Source: Tunicatimonas pelagia (lineage in GTDB: Bacteria > Bacteroidota > Bacteroidia > Cytophagales > Cyclobacteriaceae). From it: a stretch of 64,000 nucleotides of DNA. The stretch is from positions 6,638,501 through 6,702,500 of the forward strand of contig NZ_CP120683.1 in NCBI RefSeq assembly GCF_030506325.1, written 5' to 3'. Each line of letters starts with the position of its first letter. Within the stretch, counting starts at the first letter, position 1. Positions 9,472 through 18,747 of this stretch are shown here, piece after piece. The notes under the pieces are model-generated. The model was not told where the DNA came from and made no database searches. It saw only the letters and a program-made list of their open reading frames with translations. The translations under genes were made by a program, and so were the position numbers.

Positions 9472-9894
9472 CTAATTGGCTATCAATTCTCGCTCGTAGA
9501 GCCAGCTAAAAATAATCTGATCGACCGGGCCAACTTCCGGTAGTTGAGCATGAGTAAACCACTCAATCTCCGCAATTTCTGCGGCCGCTTCTAATGTGCC
9601 TTGGTAGTCGGCAGTATAGCACGTCATCCGTACTTCTACTCCTTTCGGTTGCCCGTGTGCTTGGGCTTGAAACGTGCCTACTAACTTGAGTGATGCTGGA
9701 ACTAAAGTAACGTTCAATTCTTCTTTAATCTCCCGAGTTAAGGCTTGGGCATCGCTCTCGCCGACTTCTCGCTTACCGCCCGGAATGTAAAATGTGTCTT
9801 TGTTGTGGCTACGGGCCATCAAAATCTTTTGATCTCGGAGCAATATCCAAGCGAGCTTATCAATGATGGGAGCAGGCGGGGTTAGATTATTCAT
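9472..9894 (-). CDS. NUDIX hydrolase
   Basis: A small NUDIX pyrophosphatase of 140 residues when started at the internal ATG (9894). The NUDIX box is complete: G40-x5-E46-x7-R54-E55-x2-E58-E59, preceded by F-Y-I-P-G-G-K. An upstream ATG at 9957 would add 21 residues that look unlike the family and would leave only 37 bases to the divergent gene, so 9894 is preferred. The family hydrolyses nucleoside diphosphates linked to another group. The substrate cannot be inferred. Confidence 0.88.
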   Translation of the reverse strand: MNNLTPPAPIIDKLAWILLRDQKILMARSHNKDTFYIPGGKREVGESDAQALTREIKEELNVTLVPASLKLVGTFQAQAHGQPKGVEVRMTCYTADYQGTLEAAAEIAEIEWFTHAQLPEVGPVDQIIFSWLYERELIAN

Positions 9895-9958
9895 GAAGGT
9901 GGAAGTTAGACCGCAATTTACAAATAATATTACGTACCTTTTATGACAATTTGCCACC

Positions 9959-9966
9959 TAAGTTTG
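9959..9966 (+). promoter_or_regulatory. Putative -7 box TAAGTTTG
   Basis: An exact match to the Bacteroidota -7 consensus TAnnTTTG, 28 bases before the ATG of the SGNH-like gene. No clear -33 TTG at the expected spacing. Confidence 0.45.
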
Positions 9967-9994
9967 ACTAACTACCAAACCTAATTATCCAACT

Positions 9995-11233
9995 ATGTCC
10001 CGACAACCTTTGCCTGGTCACACCGAAACAGAATTTGTTACCAACATCCTGGAAACCTTCATGCAAGCTCCTGAAGAAGTTAGTCAGGAACAGATGTTTA
10101 CTTTGTTAAACGTATCCAAGTCAGAAGGTGATAAACCGTTTCGGAGCGATGAGCCAATTAGTACTGCCGATCTGCGAAAACTAATGCTTCGCATCTTTGA
10201 TCAAAACGATGACTTTAAGTTTGATAATGCCAATGTTGGCTATCTTAACACATTGAATAACATTAGCCAGCGTAGGCGTAACAAAGCATTTTTTCGCACT
10301 ATTCGTTCGGGAGCCAATGTAAAGCGAATTGTTGCCGAGGGCGATTCCTGGTTTGAACATCCAGTGGTATACGACGTAATTGACTGGCTCAGTGATCTGG
10401 GAAAAGATCAGTACGCCATTTATAGTATTGCCCGTGGGGGAGATTTTCTGACCAATATGCTTGAGGAACGAGAATATATTACTGAGCTTTCCCTAATTCG
10501 TCCTGAAGTGTTCTTGCTCAGTGCCGGCGGCATTGAGTTGGTAAACGGCCGTCGGGTAGCATTGATGGTAGACCAGCATAGCAAGTACGTAACCGAAGAG
10601 TATATGTACGCGCATCCGCTTATTCGGAACGTGCTGATAAAAGGAGACTTGAGTAGCAGGCAGCAGCAAACGCTGATTCGAGGTATGTCATTTCTCACTA
10701 AAGAATATTTCGTACTACTCGCTGTTTTGGAGCTAAGCTATAAGTATCTTATTAAGCAGTTACGGAAGAAATTCTTTGATTTAAAGATTATTACGCATGG
10801 TTATGATTACACGGTACCTTCTTTTCAGCGCGGACCGGGAGTGGTTAAAACGCTAATTAACCTAGTGGGTGGCAACGGACAACATTTTAAAGAACCCATG
10901 CTACTACGGGGAATTCGCAATGCCGAGGATCAGCGGGCAATCAGCTTTGCTATGATCCACCTGTTTAATGAGATGATGGTGAAGGTTGTGCTTGATCCGG
11001 TTTTCGGCCGAGGTGTTCACCATATCGATTGCCGAGGTTACGCTCGGGATGAAGACTGGCACGATGAGCTTCATCTACGGCCCCGTAGCCTAAAGCGGGT
11101 TGCTCAAACCTATTTGGAAGCAATTAATTCTAATAACCCTGACCAAAAGATTTTTTTCGTTCGCCAGTTAGCACAAAAGCAAGGTGATAGTACTACTTTA
11201 GTTAATAATCCTTACGCTAATCCTGATCAGTAG
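9995..11233 (+). CDS. SGNH/GDSL-hydrolase-like protein
   Basis: A 412-residue cytoplasmic-looking protein without signal peptide. Block I of the SGNH fold is visible as G-D-S-W-F at residues 116-120 (candidate nucleophile S118), an A-R-G-G-D turn follows, and the C-terminal D-W-H-D-E-L-H (354-360) matches the D-x-x-H catalytic pair of block V. The usual G-x-N-D block III is not obvious; the S-A-G-G-I-E-L-V-N-G stretch may replace it. The first ~100 residues are outside the hydrolase core and unrecognised. A lipase/esterase or acyl-hydrolase role is plausible, with no substrate evidence. Confidence 0.6.
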   Translation: MSRQPLPGHTETEFVTNILETFMQAPEEVSQEQMFTLLNVSKSEGDKPFRSDEPISTADLRKLMLRIFDQNDDFKFDNANVGYLNTLNNISQRRRNKAFFRTIRSGANVKRIVAEGDSWFEHPVVYDVIDWLSDLGKDQYAIYSIARGGDFLTNMLEEREYITELSLIRPEVFLLSAGGIELVNGRRVALMVDQHSKYVTEEYMYAHPLIRNVLIKGDLSSRQQQTLIRGMSFLTKEYFVLLAVLELSYKYLIKQLRKKFFDLKIITHGYDYTVPSFQRGPGVVKTLINLVGGNGQHFKEPMLLRGIRNAEDQRAISFAMIHLFNEMMVKVVLDPVFGRGVHHIDCRGYARDEDWHDELHLRPRSLKRVAQTYLEAINSNNPDQKIFFVRQLAQKQGDSTTLVNNPYANPDQ

Positions 11234-11598
11234 TAGCTTATCTGAGTGAAGTATGGTACTCAACCTATGCTTATAGGGAGCTATTGAAGATGGGTAAGCA
11301 TAGTCTGGCTCGGGCTTTTATGGATTTATTTGGCTTAGCTGCTGTATAATTTGTGACGAAGTATAGTTATTTACATAAATGCATAGTAGGTTTACACCGA
11401 ACGGTAGAAGTATTGTGAATAATTAAGAAAAGGGGATTGATTTATTTAGTTTCTAAATAAATTCACTTCATCATGATAAAGGGACACCCCGAAGTCGAAC
11501 CACAGGCTTAGTCACCTTTACAAGTAATAACACAAAACTGGTAACGAAAAATGTAAGGATACTACTTGGGTAAGCGTAACCCAAAGTGAAAATAATGT
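11234..11598. other. 365-bp intergenic region with two inverted repeats
   Basis: It contains a perfect 9-bp inverted repeat with a 21-nt loop (CTATGCTTA 11265-11273, TAAGCATAG 11295-11303), a possible weak terminator for the SGNH-like gene since a short T run follows about 15 bases later. It also contains the palindrome at 11441-11461. No ORF of note. Confidence 0.5.
11441..11461. promoter_or_regulatory. Palindrome upstream of methyltransferase gene
   Basis: TTTATTTAG and CTAAATAAA form a perfect 9-bp inverted repeat around a TTT spacer. It is AT-rich, has no T tail and lies 137 bases before the methyltransferase ATG, so an operator is more likely than a terminator. The binding protein is unknown. 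Confidence 0.4.
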
Positions 11599-12438
11599 AT
11601 GGGATCAAAGAAAACTATCTATAGCCAGCCCCGGCTACTAGAGAATATTTTAGCTAAACTTCGAGAGATGGGGCTGCGAGAAAAGAAAATCACACGGCAA
11701 GATATTACGAATATGGATGAGCTGCATTTGCAAGGAGGTGCCGTATCGGAGTATCTCGCAGATAAGCTAAACATTAGTAACCGGAGCAAAATATTAGACG
11801 TAGGATGTGGTATCGGTGGCCCCTGCCGAATGCTGGCTGATAAGTTTGATTGTTCGGTAGTGGGGGTTGATTACACCCCCGAATTCATCCAAACAGCTCA
11901 GGCATTAACTAAGATGATCGGGCTAACCCAGAAGGTGTCTTTTCAGGAAGCAGATGCCCTTCAACTACCTTTTGAAGATGCTTCGTTTAGCATTGTTTGG
12001 ACCCAACATATTCTAATAAACATTGCTGATAAAACTCAGTTTTTTGCTGAGGCACAACGCGTACTGAAGCCGGGGGGGAGGTTTATCTACTACGATATTT
12101 TTAGTGCCGATCGGGGCCATATCAACTTTCCTATGCCCTGGGCCGAAAAAGCCTCAGAAAGCCATTTGCAACATCACGAAGAAGTTGACCGTTATTTTGA
12201 CTACTTGGCGTATCGGCGCGTGTATACCGAAGACCATACCCCATCGGCAATACTGTTTACCAAGGCCGCCGAGGAAACGTTACGTTCCGGTAAACCTACT
12301 GGGCTAGGCATAGATATAGTGTTACCAGATCCTAACAAAAGAAAGTTTTCTAATTTGCTAAATGCTCTGTTTGATAAAAAAGTAGAGGTGCACGCTGGCA
12401 TTTACGTAAAAAGAGTAGAACGGCTAGATGCGGAATAA
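11599..12438 (+). CDS. Class I SAM-dependent methyltransferase
   Basis: A 279-residue Rossmann-fold methyltransferase. Motif I is I-L-D-V-G-C-G-I-G-G (residues 65-74), the ribose-binding acidic residue follows in G-V-D-Y-T-P, and L-P-F-E-D-A-S-F and L-K-P-G-G-R-F are motifs II/III. The L-H-L-Q-G-G-x-x-x-S lead-in and P-M-P-W-A segment resemble the gamma-tocopherol, sarcosine/dimethylglycine and sterol methyltransferase group. Small-molecule methylation is likely; the substrate is not determinable. Confidence 0.82.
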   Translation: MGSKKTIYSQPRLLENILAKLREMGLREKKITRQDITNMDELHLQGGAVSEYLADKLNISNRSKILDVGCGIGGPCRMLADKFDCSVVGVDYTPEFIQTAQALTKMIGLTQKVSFQEADALQLPFEDASFSIVWTQHILINIADKTQFFAEAQRVLKPGGRFIYYDIFSADRGHINFPMPWAEKASESHLQHHEEVDRYFDYLAYRRVYTEDHTPSAILFTKAAEETLRSGKPTGLGIDIVLPDPNKRKFSNLLNALFDKKVEVHAGIYVKRVERLDAE

Positions 12439-12521
12439 TCGCTAAAGCGAACACTGGTTCGCAAAACACATTGGTTTTTGAGCCGTAATTCCTAACTTCA
12501 CCGGGCATAAAATCGGTGATT

Positions 12522-15095
12522 ATGATACCTCGCTTTCTGTTTTTCTGCATTGGCAGTTTATGTATTCTGTTCAACACTTCTTTCGCTCAGGCACCCAAAA
12601 AGCTATCAGCTAGTGAGGTTCAGCTAGCACTAAAAAAACTTAATGTACTAGGGAGCGCTTTGTACGTAGCCGCTCATCCCGATGATGAGAACCAAGTAGT
12701 GATTGGTTATATGTCGCAGGTAGAGCTGCTAAATACGGGTTATTTGTCCCTAACTCGGGGTGACGGAGGGCAAAATCTCATTGGTTCGGAAATTCGTGAG
12801 CGACTGGGTGTAGTACGGACACAGGAACTTATTCAGGCTCGTAGCGTAGACGGCAGCCAGCAATTCTTCACCCGAGCCATTGACTTTGGCTACTCCAAAA
12901 CTTCTGATGAAACCCTTAAACTCTGGGAACGAGAAAAAATTCTCTCGGATGTGGTGTGGGTGATTCGGCAGTTCCGTCCCGATGTAATCATCACTCGCTT
13001 TCCTCCCGATTCACGAGCGGGGCACGGTCATCATACTACTTCCGGTATTCTGGCTGCAGAAGCTTTTGATTTAGCTGGTGACCCTGATCAATTTTCTAAT
13101 CAACTGGAGTACGTAGAAGCTTGGCAACCCACCCGGTTGATGCTGAATGAAACTAGTTGGTTTACCAGTAAAATTGATTCTATTGCTACGGCTAACGATT
13201 CTGTGTTGGTAGTAGATATGGGAGTGTATCTGCCGCTACTTGGGAAATCGGTACCTGAGATTGCTTCTCTGAGCCGTAGCAAGCACGAATCACAGGGATT
13301 TGGTTCTACCGGAGTCCGGGGGCAGCGGGTAGAATACTTTCGCCACGTGAAGGGCAAAATGGCTAAAGACCATCCGTTGGATAATATTCCCACTAGTTGG
13401 TCGCGTTTAGAGGGCGGTGCGGTAGTGGGAGAGTTACTTCAACAAGCTTACCAGAATTACAACCCTGAGCAGCCGTCGGCTATTGTACCTACGCTATTAC
13501 AGGCCTACGAAGCTCTGAACAAACTGCCCGAAGGGTACTGGAAGCAAGTAAAAGCGAAGGAACTCACTACCGTCATTCAGGCTTGTCTGGGCCTATACGC
13601 CGAAGTGCGGAGCGGTACCAACGCTTTAGTTCGCCGGTTTCGCGGAGCGCAAACCCGACCGGATATTGCTGAATATTCGGCTACGCCGGGAGATAGCATC
13701 ACGCTTAATTTTGAAGTAATTCAGCGAAATCCTCAAGTTGAGGTACAGCTAAACAAAATTGAAGTAGCCCAGATTGGTTATGATACCTTGATTAGTAATG
13801 CGCTAGAAGACAATGCGTTAGTAGCGTTCAACAAACAAGTAAAACTGCCGGATAGTCTTCCTTACACCGAGCCGTACTGGCTTCGAGCGAAGAATGACGG
13901 TTTTACTTTTTCAGTAGATGATCAAATGTTGATTGGTCGCGATGAAACCCCGCCCGCTTTAGAAGCAGCTTTTTCGTTTACGGTAAACGGACAGGCATTA
14001 AACCTTACTAGTCCGGTTATTTACAAGAGAAACGATCCTCGCAAGGGTGAGATGTATCGGCCTTTCGTGATTATTCCTCCGGTGCTGGTAAGCCTTCCAG
14101 AAAATGTTTACGTGTTTGCTTCGGCAGAGTCACAAACGGTTACCGCCACGGTAGAAGCGGGGCACTCGAATGTTCAAGGCAATGTATCTTTGAAGGTTCC
14201 CTCGGGTTGGTCGGTAAGTCCGGCGCAGTATAATTACGCTATTGCCCTCAAAGGACAAGAGCAGGAGTTCACCTTTACCGTGACGCCACCCACCGGAGCG
14301 AGTACCGGAAAGGTTCAGGTAATGGCCGAGTACAAAGAACAATCTTACCAACAGAGTATGGTAACTATTGACTACGAGCACATTCCCACCCAAACATTGC
14401 TGCCGCTCGCCACCGCCAATTTGGTGAAACTGGACATTCGGAAAGAAGGAAATCTGGTTGGCTATGTGATGGGAGCTGGAGATGACGTACCCAAGGCTCT
14501 GAAGCAAATCGGCTACGAAGTGGCTTTGCTGGAGGAGGAAGATATTCGGATGCCCTACTTATCAAACTTTGATGCTATTATCATCGGAATTCGAGCCTAC
14601 AATACGGTAAACTGGTTGCGCTACCGCAATGATCGGTTATTAGAATATGTAGAGCAGGGAGGAACTTTAATTACCCAGTACAACACCAGTTCTCGCCTCG
14701 TGATGCAAGACTTTTCTCCCTATTCCTTGCAAATGTCCCGTGACCGAGTATCCGACGAAACTGCTGAGGTACGAATTCTGGCTCCCAGCCATCCGGTGCT
14801 CAATACTCCTAACGAAATTACTGTCAATGACTTTCAGGGTTGGGTGCAGGAGCGGGGGTTGTACTTCCCCAACGAGTGGGATGAGAAATTTACCCCAATT
14901 CTTTCCATGAATGATCCGGGGGAAGAAGAAAAGAAGGGAAGTTTGTTGGTAGCCCCCTACGGCAAAGGCCACTACATTTACACTGGTATTTCTTTCTTTC
15001 GTGAACTACCCGCCGGAGTACCCGGAGCCTACCGTCTACTTACCAATCTGATATCAGTGGGTAAAGATGAGCAGATAGAACGGGGAAATGAATGA
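12522..15095 (+). CDS. PIG-L family deacetylase (LmbE-like), secreted
   Basis: A large secreted PIG-L/LmbE-type enzyme that would remove N-acetyl groups from GlcNAc-containing substrates. The ATG at 12522 is preferred over an in-frame GTG at 12516 because it gives a clean signal peptide. The zinc motif A-H-P-D-D-E is at residues 51-56 and the partner histidines G-H-G-H-H occur near residue 166. After about residue 370 the protein becomes beta-rich (NEW3/Ig-like region) and ends in an N-I-I/Y-x-G-T-L-like glutamine-amidotransferase-type fold (about 640-855). Multidomain architectures of this type are common in Bacteroidota. It is followed 93 bases later by the glycosidase gene on the same strand, so the two may serve one glycan pathway. 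Confidence 0.85.
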   Translation: MIPRFLFFCIGSLCILFNTSFAQAPKKLSASEVQLALKKLNVLGSALYVAAHPDDENQVVIGYMSQVELLNTGYLSLTRGDGGQNLIGSEIRERLGVVRTQELIQARSVDGSQQFFTRAIDFGYSKTSDETLKLWEREKILSDVVWVIRQFRPDVIITRFPPDSRAGHGHHTTSGILAAEAFDLAGDPDQFSNQLEYVEAWQPTRLMLNETSWFTSKIDSIATANDSVLVVDMGVYLPLLGKSVPEIASLSRSKHESQGFGSTGVRGQRVEYFRHVKGKMAKDHPLDNIPTSWSRLEGGAVVGELLQQAYQNYNPEQPSAIVPTLLQAYEALNKLPEGYWKQVKAKELTTVIQACLGLYAEVRSGTNALVRRFRGAQTRPDIAEYSATPGDSITLNFEVIQRNPQVEVQLNKIEVAQIGYDTLISNALEDNALVAFNKQVKLPDSLPYTEPYWLRAKNDGFTFSVDDQMLIGRDETPPALEAAFSFTVNGQALNLTSPVIYKRNDPRKGEMYRPFVIIPPVLVSLPENVYVFASAESQTVTATVEAGHSNVQGNVSLKVPSGWSVSPAQYNYAIALKGQEQEFTFTVTPPTGASTGKVQVMAEYKEQSYQQSMVTIDYEHIPTQTLLPLATANLVKLDIRKEGNLVGYVMGAGDDVPKALKQIGYEVALLEEEDIRMPYLSNFDAIIIGIRAYNTVNWLRYRNDRLLEYVEQGGTLITQYNTSSRLVMQDFSPYSLQMSRDRVSDETAEVRILAPSHPVLNTPNEITVNDFQGWVQERGLYFPNEWDEKFTPILSMNDPGEEEKKGSLLVAPYGKGHYIYTGISFFRELPAGVPGAYRLLTNLISVGKDEQIERGNE

Positions 15096-15188
15096 GCAGT
15101 TGTTCGTGATAAGCTCTAACTAAACCAGGTTTGTCGGTCTCCGTATATCTGTTTTTACAAATTTCAATTACTTACTAAGACAACCTGT

Positions 15189-16826
15189 ATGAAAACGTAC
15201 TGCCTACTTACTTGCTTTTTTATTCTGACGCTTACCGCTAGTAGCCAGACTTCTATCAGGGCAACGCCCCGCTGGGCGAAATTCGAGCAGAACTTTACGA
15301 GCTCTCAGACTTACGACAACCCCATTTACGATCTGAAAGATTTTCACGCCGTGTTCACTGCTCCCAGCGGACGAACCACAAAGATTAACGGTTTTTGGGA
15401 TGGCGGTACTTCGTTCAAGGTACGCTTTGCGCCGGATGAGATAGGGGAGTGGCAGTACCAAACCGTCTGCTCTGATACTGCCAATACCGGACTACACGCA
15501 CAGCAGGGAAGCTTCATCTGTGAGGCCAATGATAGTGATCTGGCACTCTACCAACGCGGTACGCTTATTCAACCGAAAGGAACCTATCATCTGGCGTACC
15601 ATGATGGCACTCCTTTTCTCTGGATTGGTTGCACTGCCTGGAACGGAGGGTTAAAGTCTACCGAAGAAGAGTGGGATACTTACCTTGAGCATCGGGTAGA
15701 TCATCACTACAATGTGATTCAGCTCGTCACTACCCAGTGGCGCGGGGGCGACCAGAACAGTGAGGGGCAAACCGCTTACGAGTATTCTGATGAGCTTCGG
15801 GTGAACCCGGAGTTTTATCAGCATATGGACGGAAAGATTGACCGAGTGAATGAATACGGGCTGATTGCTGCCCCGGTGCTACTGTGGGCTTTGCCCTCGG
15901 TAACCGGTCGGTACCTAAGCCCAGGTTACAGCTTACCACTGGAGGAGGCGGTGATACTAGCCAAGTACCAAGTAGCCCGCTACGGCGGTAATCAGGTAGT
16001 GTGGATGTTAGGGGGCGACGGTCGCTACGCCCGAGAATACGAACAGCGTTGGCTAGAGATTGGTCGCCGGGTGTTTGCCGATAATCCTCCCGGATTAGTA
16101 GCCCAGCACCCGCACGGACGGCTCTGGATTGGCGATAACCACGCTGCCGAAGACTGGCTGGATATTGTTGGCTACCAGTCGAGCCACTCCGATGGGCAAG
16201 GCACCGTAGATTGGATTAACAAAGGCGAAGTTGCTACCCGTTGGCCGCACTTACCCGCTCGCCCGGTAATTAACCTAGAACCTAATTACGAAGAGATTCG
16301 CCCGACTATTGATGCTGAAGATGTACGCAATGCTTCTTATTGGAGCTTGTTCGCTACGCCAATATCGGGTATCACCTACGGAGCCAATGCTATCTGGCCC
16401 TGGATTCGAGAGGGCGAAAGCATTCTGAACCACGGCACTCCCAAAAATCTAAGCACTTGGCGGGAGAGTATGAATCTCCCCGGTAGCTTGCAGATTGGCT
16501 ACCTAGCTGAATTTCTACACCAGTACGAGTGGTGGAATCTCCGTCCCGCTAACGAACTCTTGGTAGACCAACCTGGCGACGAGCAGTACAACCACTTCAT
16601 TTCGGTAGTACAATCAATTGATAAAAATACTGTAATGGCCTACATCCCGCACGCTAGTACCCTCAAACTCTACAATCCTAGCAACGCTGAGTACGAAGCT
16701 ACCTGGTTCAACCCCTCCGATAATTCTACCGTTGATGCCCAGCTAAAAACATCCACCGGAATGATTGAAGCAGCTTCGCCTTCGGAAACTGATTATATTT
16801 TAGTACTACAAAAGATTGACGAATGA
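15189..16826 (+). CDS. DUF5060/DUF4038 apiosidase-like glycoside hydrolase
   Basis: The 545-residue protein has a signal peptide (1-19), an N-terminal beta-sandwich of the DUF5060 type (about 25-110, with N-G-F-W-D-G and W-x-Y-Q-T), then a TIM barrel of the DUF4038/apiosidase (GH140-like) kind (about 120-450) with W-I-G-C-T-A-W at its first strand and a final small beta domain resembling the putative collagen-binding domain. It probably cleaves a plant or algal side-chain glycan outside the cytoplasm. The substrate is inferred only at class level. Confidence 0.82.
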   Translation: MKTYCLLTCFFILTLTASSQTSIRATPRWAKFEQNFTSSQTYDNPIYDLKDFHAVFTAPSGRTTKINGFWDGGTSFKVRFAPDEIGEWQYQTVCSDTANTGLHAQQGSFICEANDSDLALYQRGTLIQPKGTYHLAYHDGTPFLWIGCTAWNGGLKSTEEEWDTYLEHRVDHHYNVIQLVTTQWRGGDQNSEGQTAYEYSDELRVNPEFYQHMDGKIDRVNEYGLIAAPVLLWALPSVTGRYLSPGYSLPLEEAVILAKYQVARYGGNQVVWMLGGDGRYAREYEQRWLEIGRRVFADNPPGLVAQHPHGRLWIGDNHAAEDWLDIVGYQSSHSDGQGTVDWINKGEVATRWPHLPARPVINLEPNYEEIRPTIDAEDVRNASYWSLFATPISGITYGANAIWPWIREGESILNHGTPKNLSTWRESMNLPGSLQIGYLAEFLHQYEWWNLRPANELLVDQPGDEQYNHFISVVQSIDKNTVMAYIPHASTLKLYNPSNAEYEATWFNPSDNSTVDAQLKTSTGMIEAASPSETDYILVLQKIDE

Positions 16827-16834
16827 TAGCAGAT

Positions 16835-16869
16835 ATTAACCATTACTCATTCATTATCAATCATCAATC
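16835..16869. repeat. Heptamer array, five degenerate units (ATCAATC-like)
   Basis: Units ATTAACC, ATTACTC, ATTCATT, ATCAATC, ATCAATC follow in exact 7-bp phase between two convergent genes and run into the last codons of the cytochrome gene. Confidence 0.75.
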
Positions 16870-17343
16870 CAACTCGTACCACTCAACATCCGCTAGGGGC
16901 TTTCGTCGACCCTGATACTCTTCGGGAGCGTAGTTAGCCGCTAAGTAATCCAGAATGATAGGTTCGCTATCTCCCAAATCCCAGAGACCTTGGGTTTCCT
17001 GCATCCATACGATTTTCTTATGCCAGCCTTCGCGGGTAAAGCGGTTTTGCAAAATTAGCGCACTAGAATGACACGCCAGGCAATGACTCTTTACAGTATT
17101 CAATCCTTCTCCGGCAGCAAGTCCGGTAGCCACATCCTTCCCATTCTGCACTTGCGCCTCCTCCAAAGGAAGTGGCTCCGTAGCGACGGGTTCTTTAGCA
17201 TCTGTATTAGAGTTACAGGCAACGAGCATTATTTGTCCTATCAAGAAAAGCGTCAAACTTGGAGACCAGAAACCGGAGACCGGAAACCGGAATCGGGATA
17301 TTAGAGTCGGTAGCTGCTTAATATAAATAGAAAGTACTGTCAT
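16864..17343 (-). CDS. Monohaem c-type cytochrome lipoprotein (SorB-like)
   Basis: A 159-residue protein with one haem-binding motif C-L-A-C-H (about residues 90-94) and a lipobox-like L-V-A-C after a hydrophobic stretch, so it is probably a periplasmic or surface lipoprotein. It follows the sulfite-oxidase gene by 63 bases on the same strand, and the pair matches the SorAB sulfite:cytochrome c oxidoreductase layout, with this as electron acceptor. Oddity: residues about 16-28 of the leader are encoded by a heptamer repeat array (17263-17297), so the reading frame passes through a repeat that elsewhere is intergenic. The true start may be inside or after it, but no better ATG exists that keeps a signal sequence. 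Confidence 0.78.
   Translation of the reverse strand: MTVLSIYIKQLPTLISRFRFPVSGFWSPSLTLFLIGQIMLVACNSNTDAKEPVATEPLPLEEAQVQNGKDVATGLAAGEGLNTVKSHCLACHSSALILQNRFTREGWHKKIVWMQETQGLWDLGDSEPIILDYLAANYAPEEYQGRRKPLADVEWYELD
17263..17297. repeat. Heptamer array, five units (AGACCGG family)
   Basis: Units AGACCAG, AAACCGG, AGACCGG, AAACCGG, AATCGGG in exact phase. AGACCGG is the reverse complement of the CCGGTCT unit at 4545, so the family occurs in both orientations. The array lies inside the predicted leader of the cytochrome gene. Confidence 0.85.
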
Positions 17344-17383
17344 TTTCGTGAAGAGACATTAGTATTACGCTTATTCCATTTTT

Positions 17384-17404
17384 CGAACTCCGGACTCCTG
17401 TCTC
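17384..17404. repeat. Short heptamer array, three units (CNGACTC-like)
   Basis: CGAACTC, CGGACTC and CTGTCTC in phase between the sulfite oxidase and the cytochrome, ending just before the sulfite oxidase stop codon. Confidence 0.6.
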
Positions 17405-17406
17405 CA

Positions 17407-18672
17407 TCATTTCACTTTTACCGCAATCCGGTGGCAAGCATTGTTCAAATAACCTTTAGGATTCCAGCCGGGAATGACCATTGGTTGGGCTACGCCCTGA
17501 TCGTCAGTGGCTTTCGCCCATACTTCGTAATAACCCGCTATGGGAAACTCCAGTTCAGTAGACCAATGCTGCCAGGCTAGTCGATTAACAGGCTTTTGCA
17601 GCGTGCAGCTTTGCCAAGTAGCTCCAAAGTCAGTAGACACTTCCACCTGGGCTACGCTACGTTCGCCAGCCCAGGCATGACCACGTACTTCCAGCTTTCT
17701 GAATTTATCGAACATCGCCCCTGACTTAGGGTAGGTAATTAGCGACTTCACGGGCATAGACTCTATAATCTTAAAGTCTTCTTCCGATACTTCTTCACCA
17801 GGAGCTACCGGGTACTCAGGCACTCGGTAAGAATTACCGCCCATCTTGGGGCCATCGTGTATCTGGTTGCGAACATCAATTCGGTGTATCCATTTTCCCG
17901 AAGCTGAAGCAGGCCAACCACCGCAGACCAAGCGTAGCGGGTAACCATGTTCAAGTGGAATATCCTTGCTGTTCATCGCCCAGGCAATTAGCGTTTCATC
18001 CTGAATGGCTTTTTCTATTGGTACGCCTCGTGAAATTACTACTTTATTGGGGTCACCACTTAGGTGTTTATCTTTGCCATAGTAGCCAATATACACTGCA
18101 TCATCTTTAATACCTACATCGGTTAGTACATCTCGCAGACGAACTCCCGTCCACTCCGCACAGTATATTGCCCCCTCCTCCCACTGGTTGCCCGAGGCCG
18201 GAGGGTAATATCCAGCTCGCCCGTTACCTCCGCATTCTAATGTGAGTTGATAGGTATGTGACTGAAATTTTTGCTTTAAGTCAGTCATATTATAAGATTT
18301 CTCCGACTTTACCGATTCTCCGCCAATAGCCAACGTCCAGGTTTTGGCATCAATATTTTGGGGAATAACTCCGTTGTTTCGGATGAAAATATTCGGAAAG
18401 GTAGTAATCTCTTCATCCAGTAGGTGAGGGGGAGCTTCTACGTTCCAGGGGCGTTCGCTACGTACAATCATCGCTTCGTCTTTACCATCCATCGGGTTAT
18501 TTTCTACCGTAAAAACTAACGGAAGGTACCCCGCAGGTAAGTTAGCGGAATGAACAATGTGAGTTCCTAATGCTGCACTCATAGCAGATAACGCACTTTT
18601 TCTAAGAAATGACCGGCGGTTCCAGACTGAACCTTGAAAAACAACTGGGCGATTTTGATCGGCTTTCAACAT
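17407..18672 (-). CDS. Molybdopterin sulfite oxidase/dehydrogenase (SorA-like), Tat-exported
   Basis: A 421-residue sulfite-oxidase-family molybdoenzyme. The N-terminus carries a twin-arginine signal (N-R-R-S-F-L-R-K near residues 18-25), so it is exported folded. The molybdenum-ligating cysteine is C147 in L-E-C-G-G-N-G-R. The C-terminal third (about 300-421) is the Mo-cofactor dimerisation domain (R-G-H-A-W-A-G ... V-E-V-S-T-D-F-G). The downstream c-type cytochrome is its likely electron acceptor, so sulfite is oxidised to sulfate in the periplasm. Other members of the family use different sulfur or sulfoxide substrates, so sulfite is an inference from the pair. Confidence 0.87.
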   Translation of the reverse strand: MLKADQNRPVVFQGSVWNRRSFLRKSALSAMSAALGTHIVHSANLPAGYLPLVFTVENNPMDGKDEAMIVRSERPWNVEAPPHLLDEEITTFPNIFIRNNGVIPQNIDAKTWTLAIGGESVKSEKSYNMTDLKQKFQSHTYQLTLECGGNGRAGYYPPASGNQWEEGAIYCAEWTGVRLRDVLTDVGIKDDAVYIGYYGKDKHLSGDPNKVVISRGVPIEKAIQDETLIAWAMNSKDIPLEHGYPLRLVCGGWPASASGKWIHRIDVRNQIHDGPKMGGNSYRVPEYPVAPGEEVSEEDFKIIESMPVKSLITYPKSGAMFDKFRKLEVRGHAWAGERSVAQVEVSTDFGATWQSCTLQKPVNRLAWQHWSTELEFPIAGYYEVWAKATDDQGVAQPMVIPGWNPKGYLNNACHRIAVKVK

Positions 18673-18747
18673 GGTTTCTAGTTACGTAATGGTAGGCAAA
18701 AACCAAAATCGTGCTAGGAGCTTATCTAACTTAACCCTGGTGAAGGA

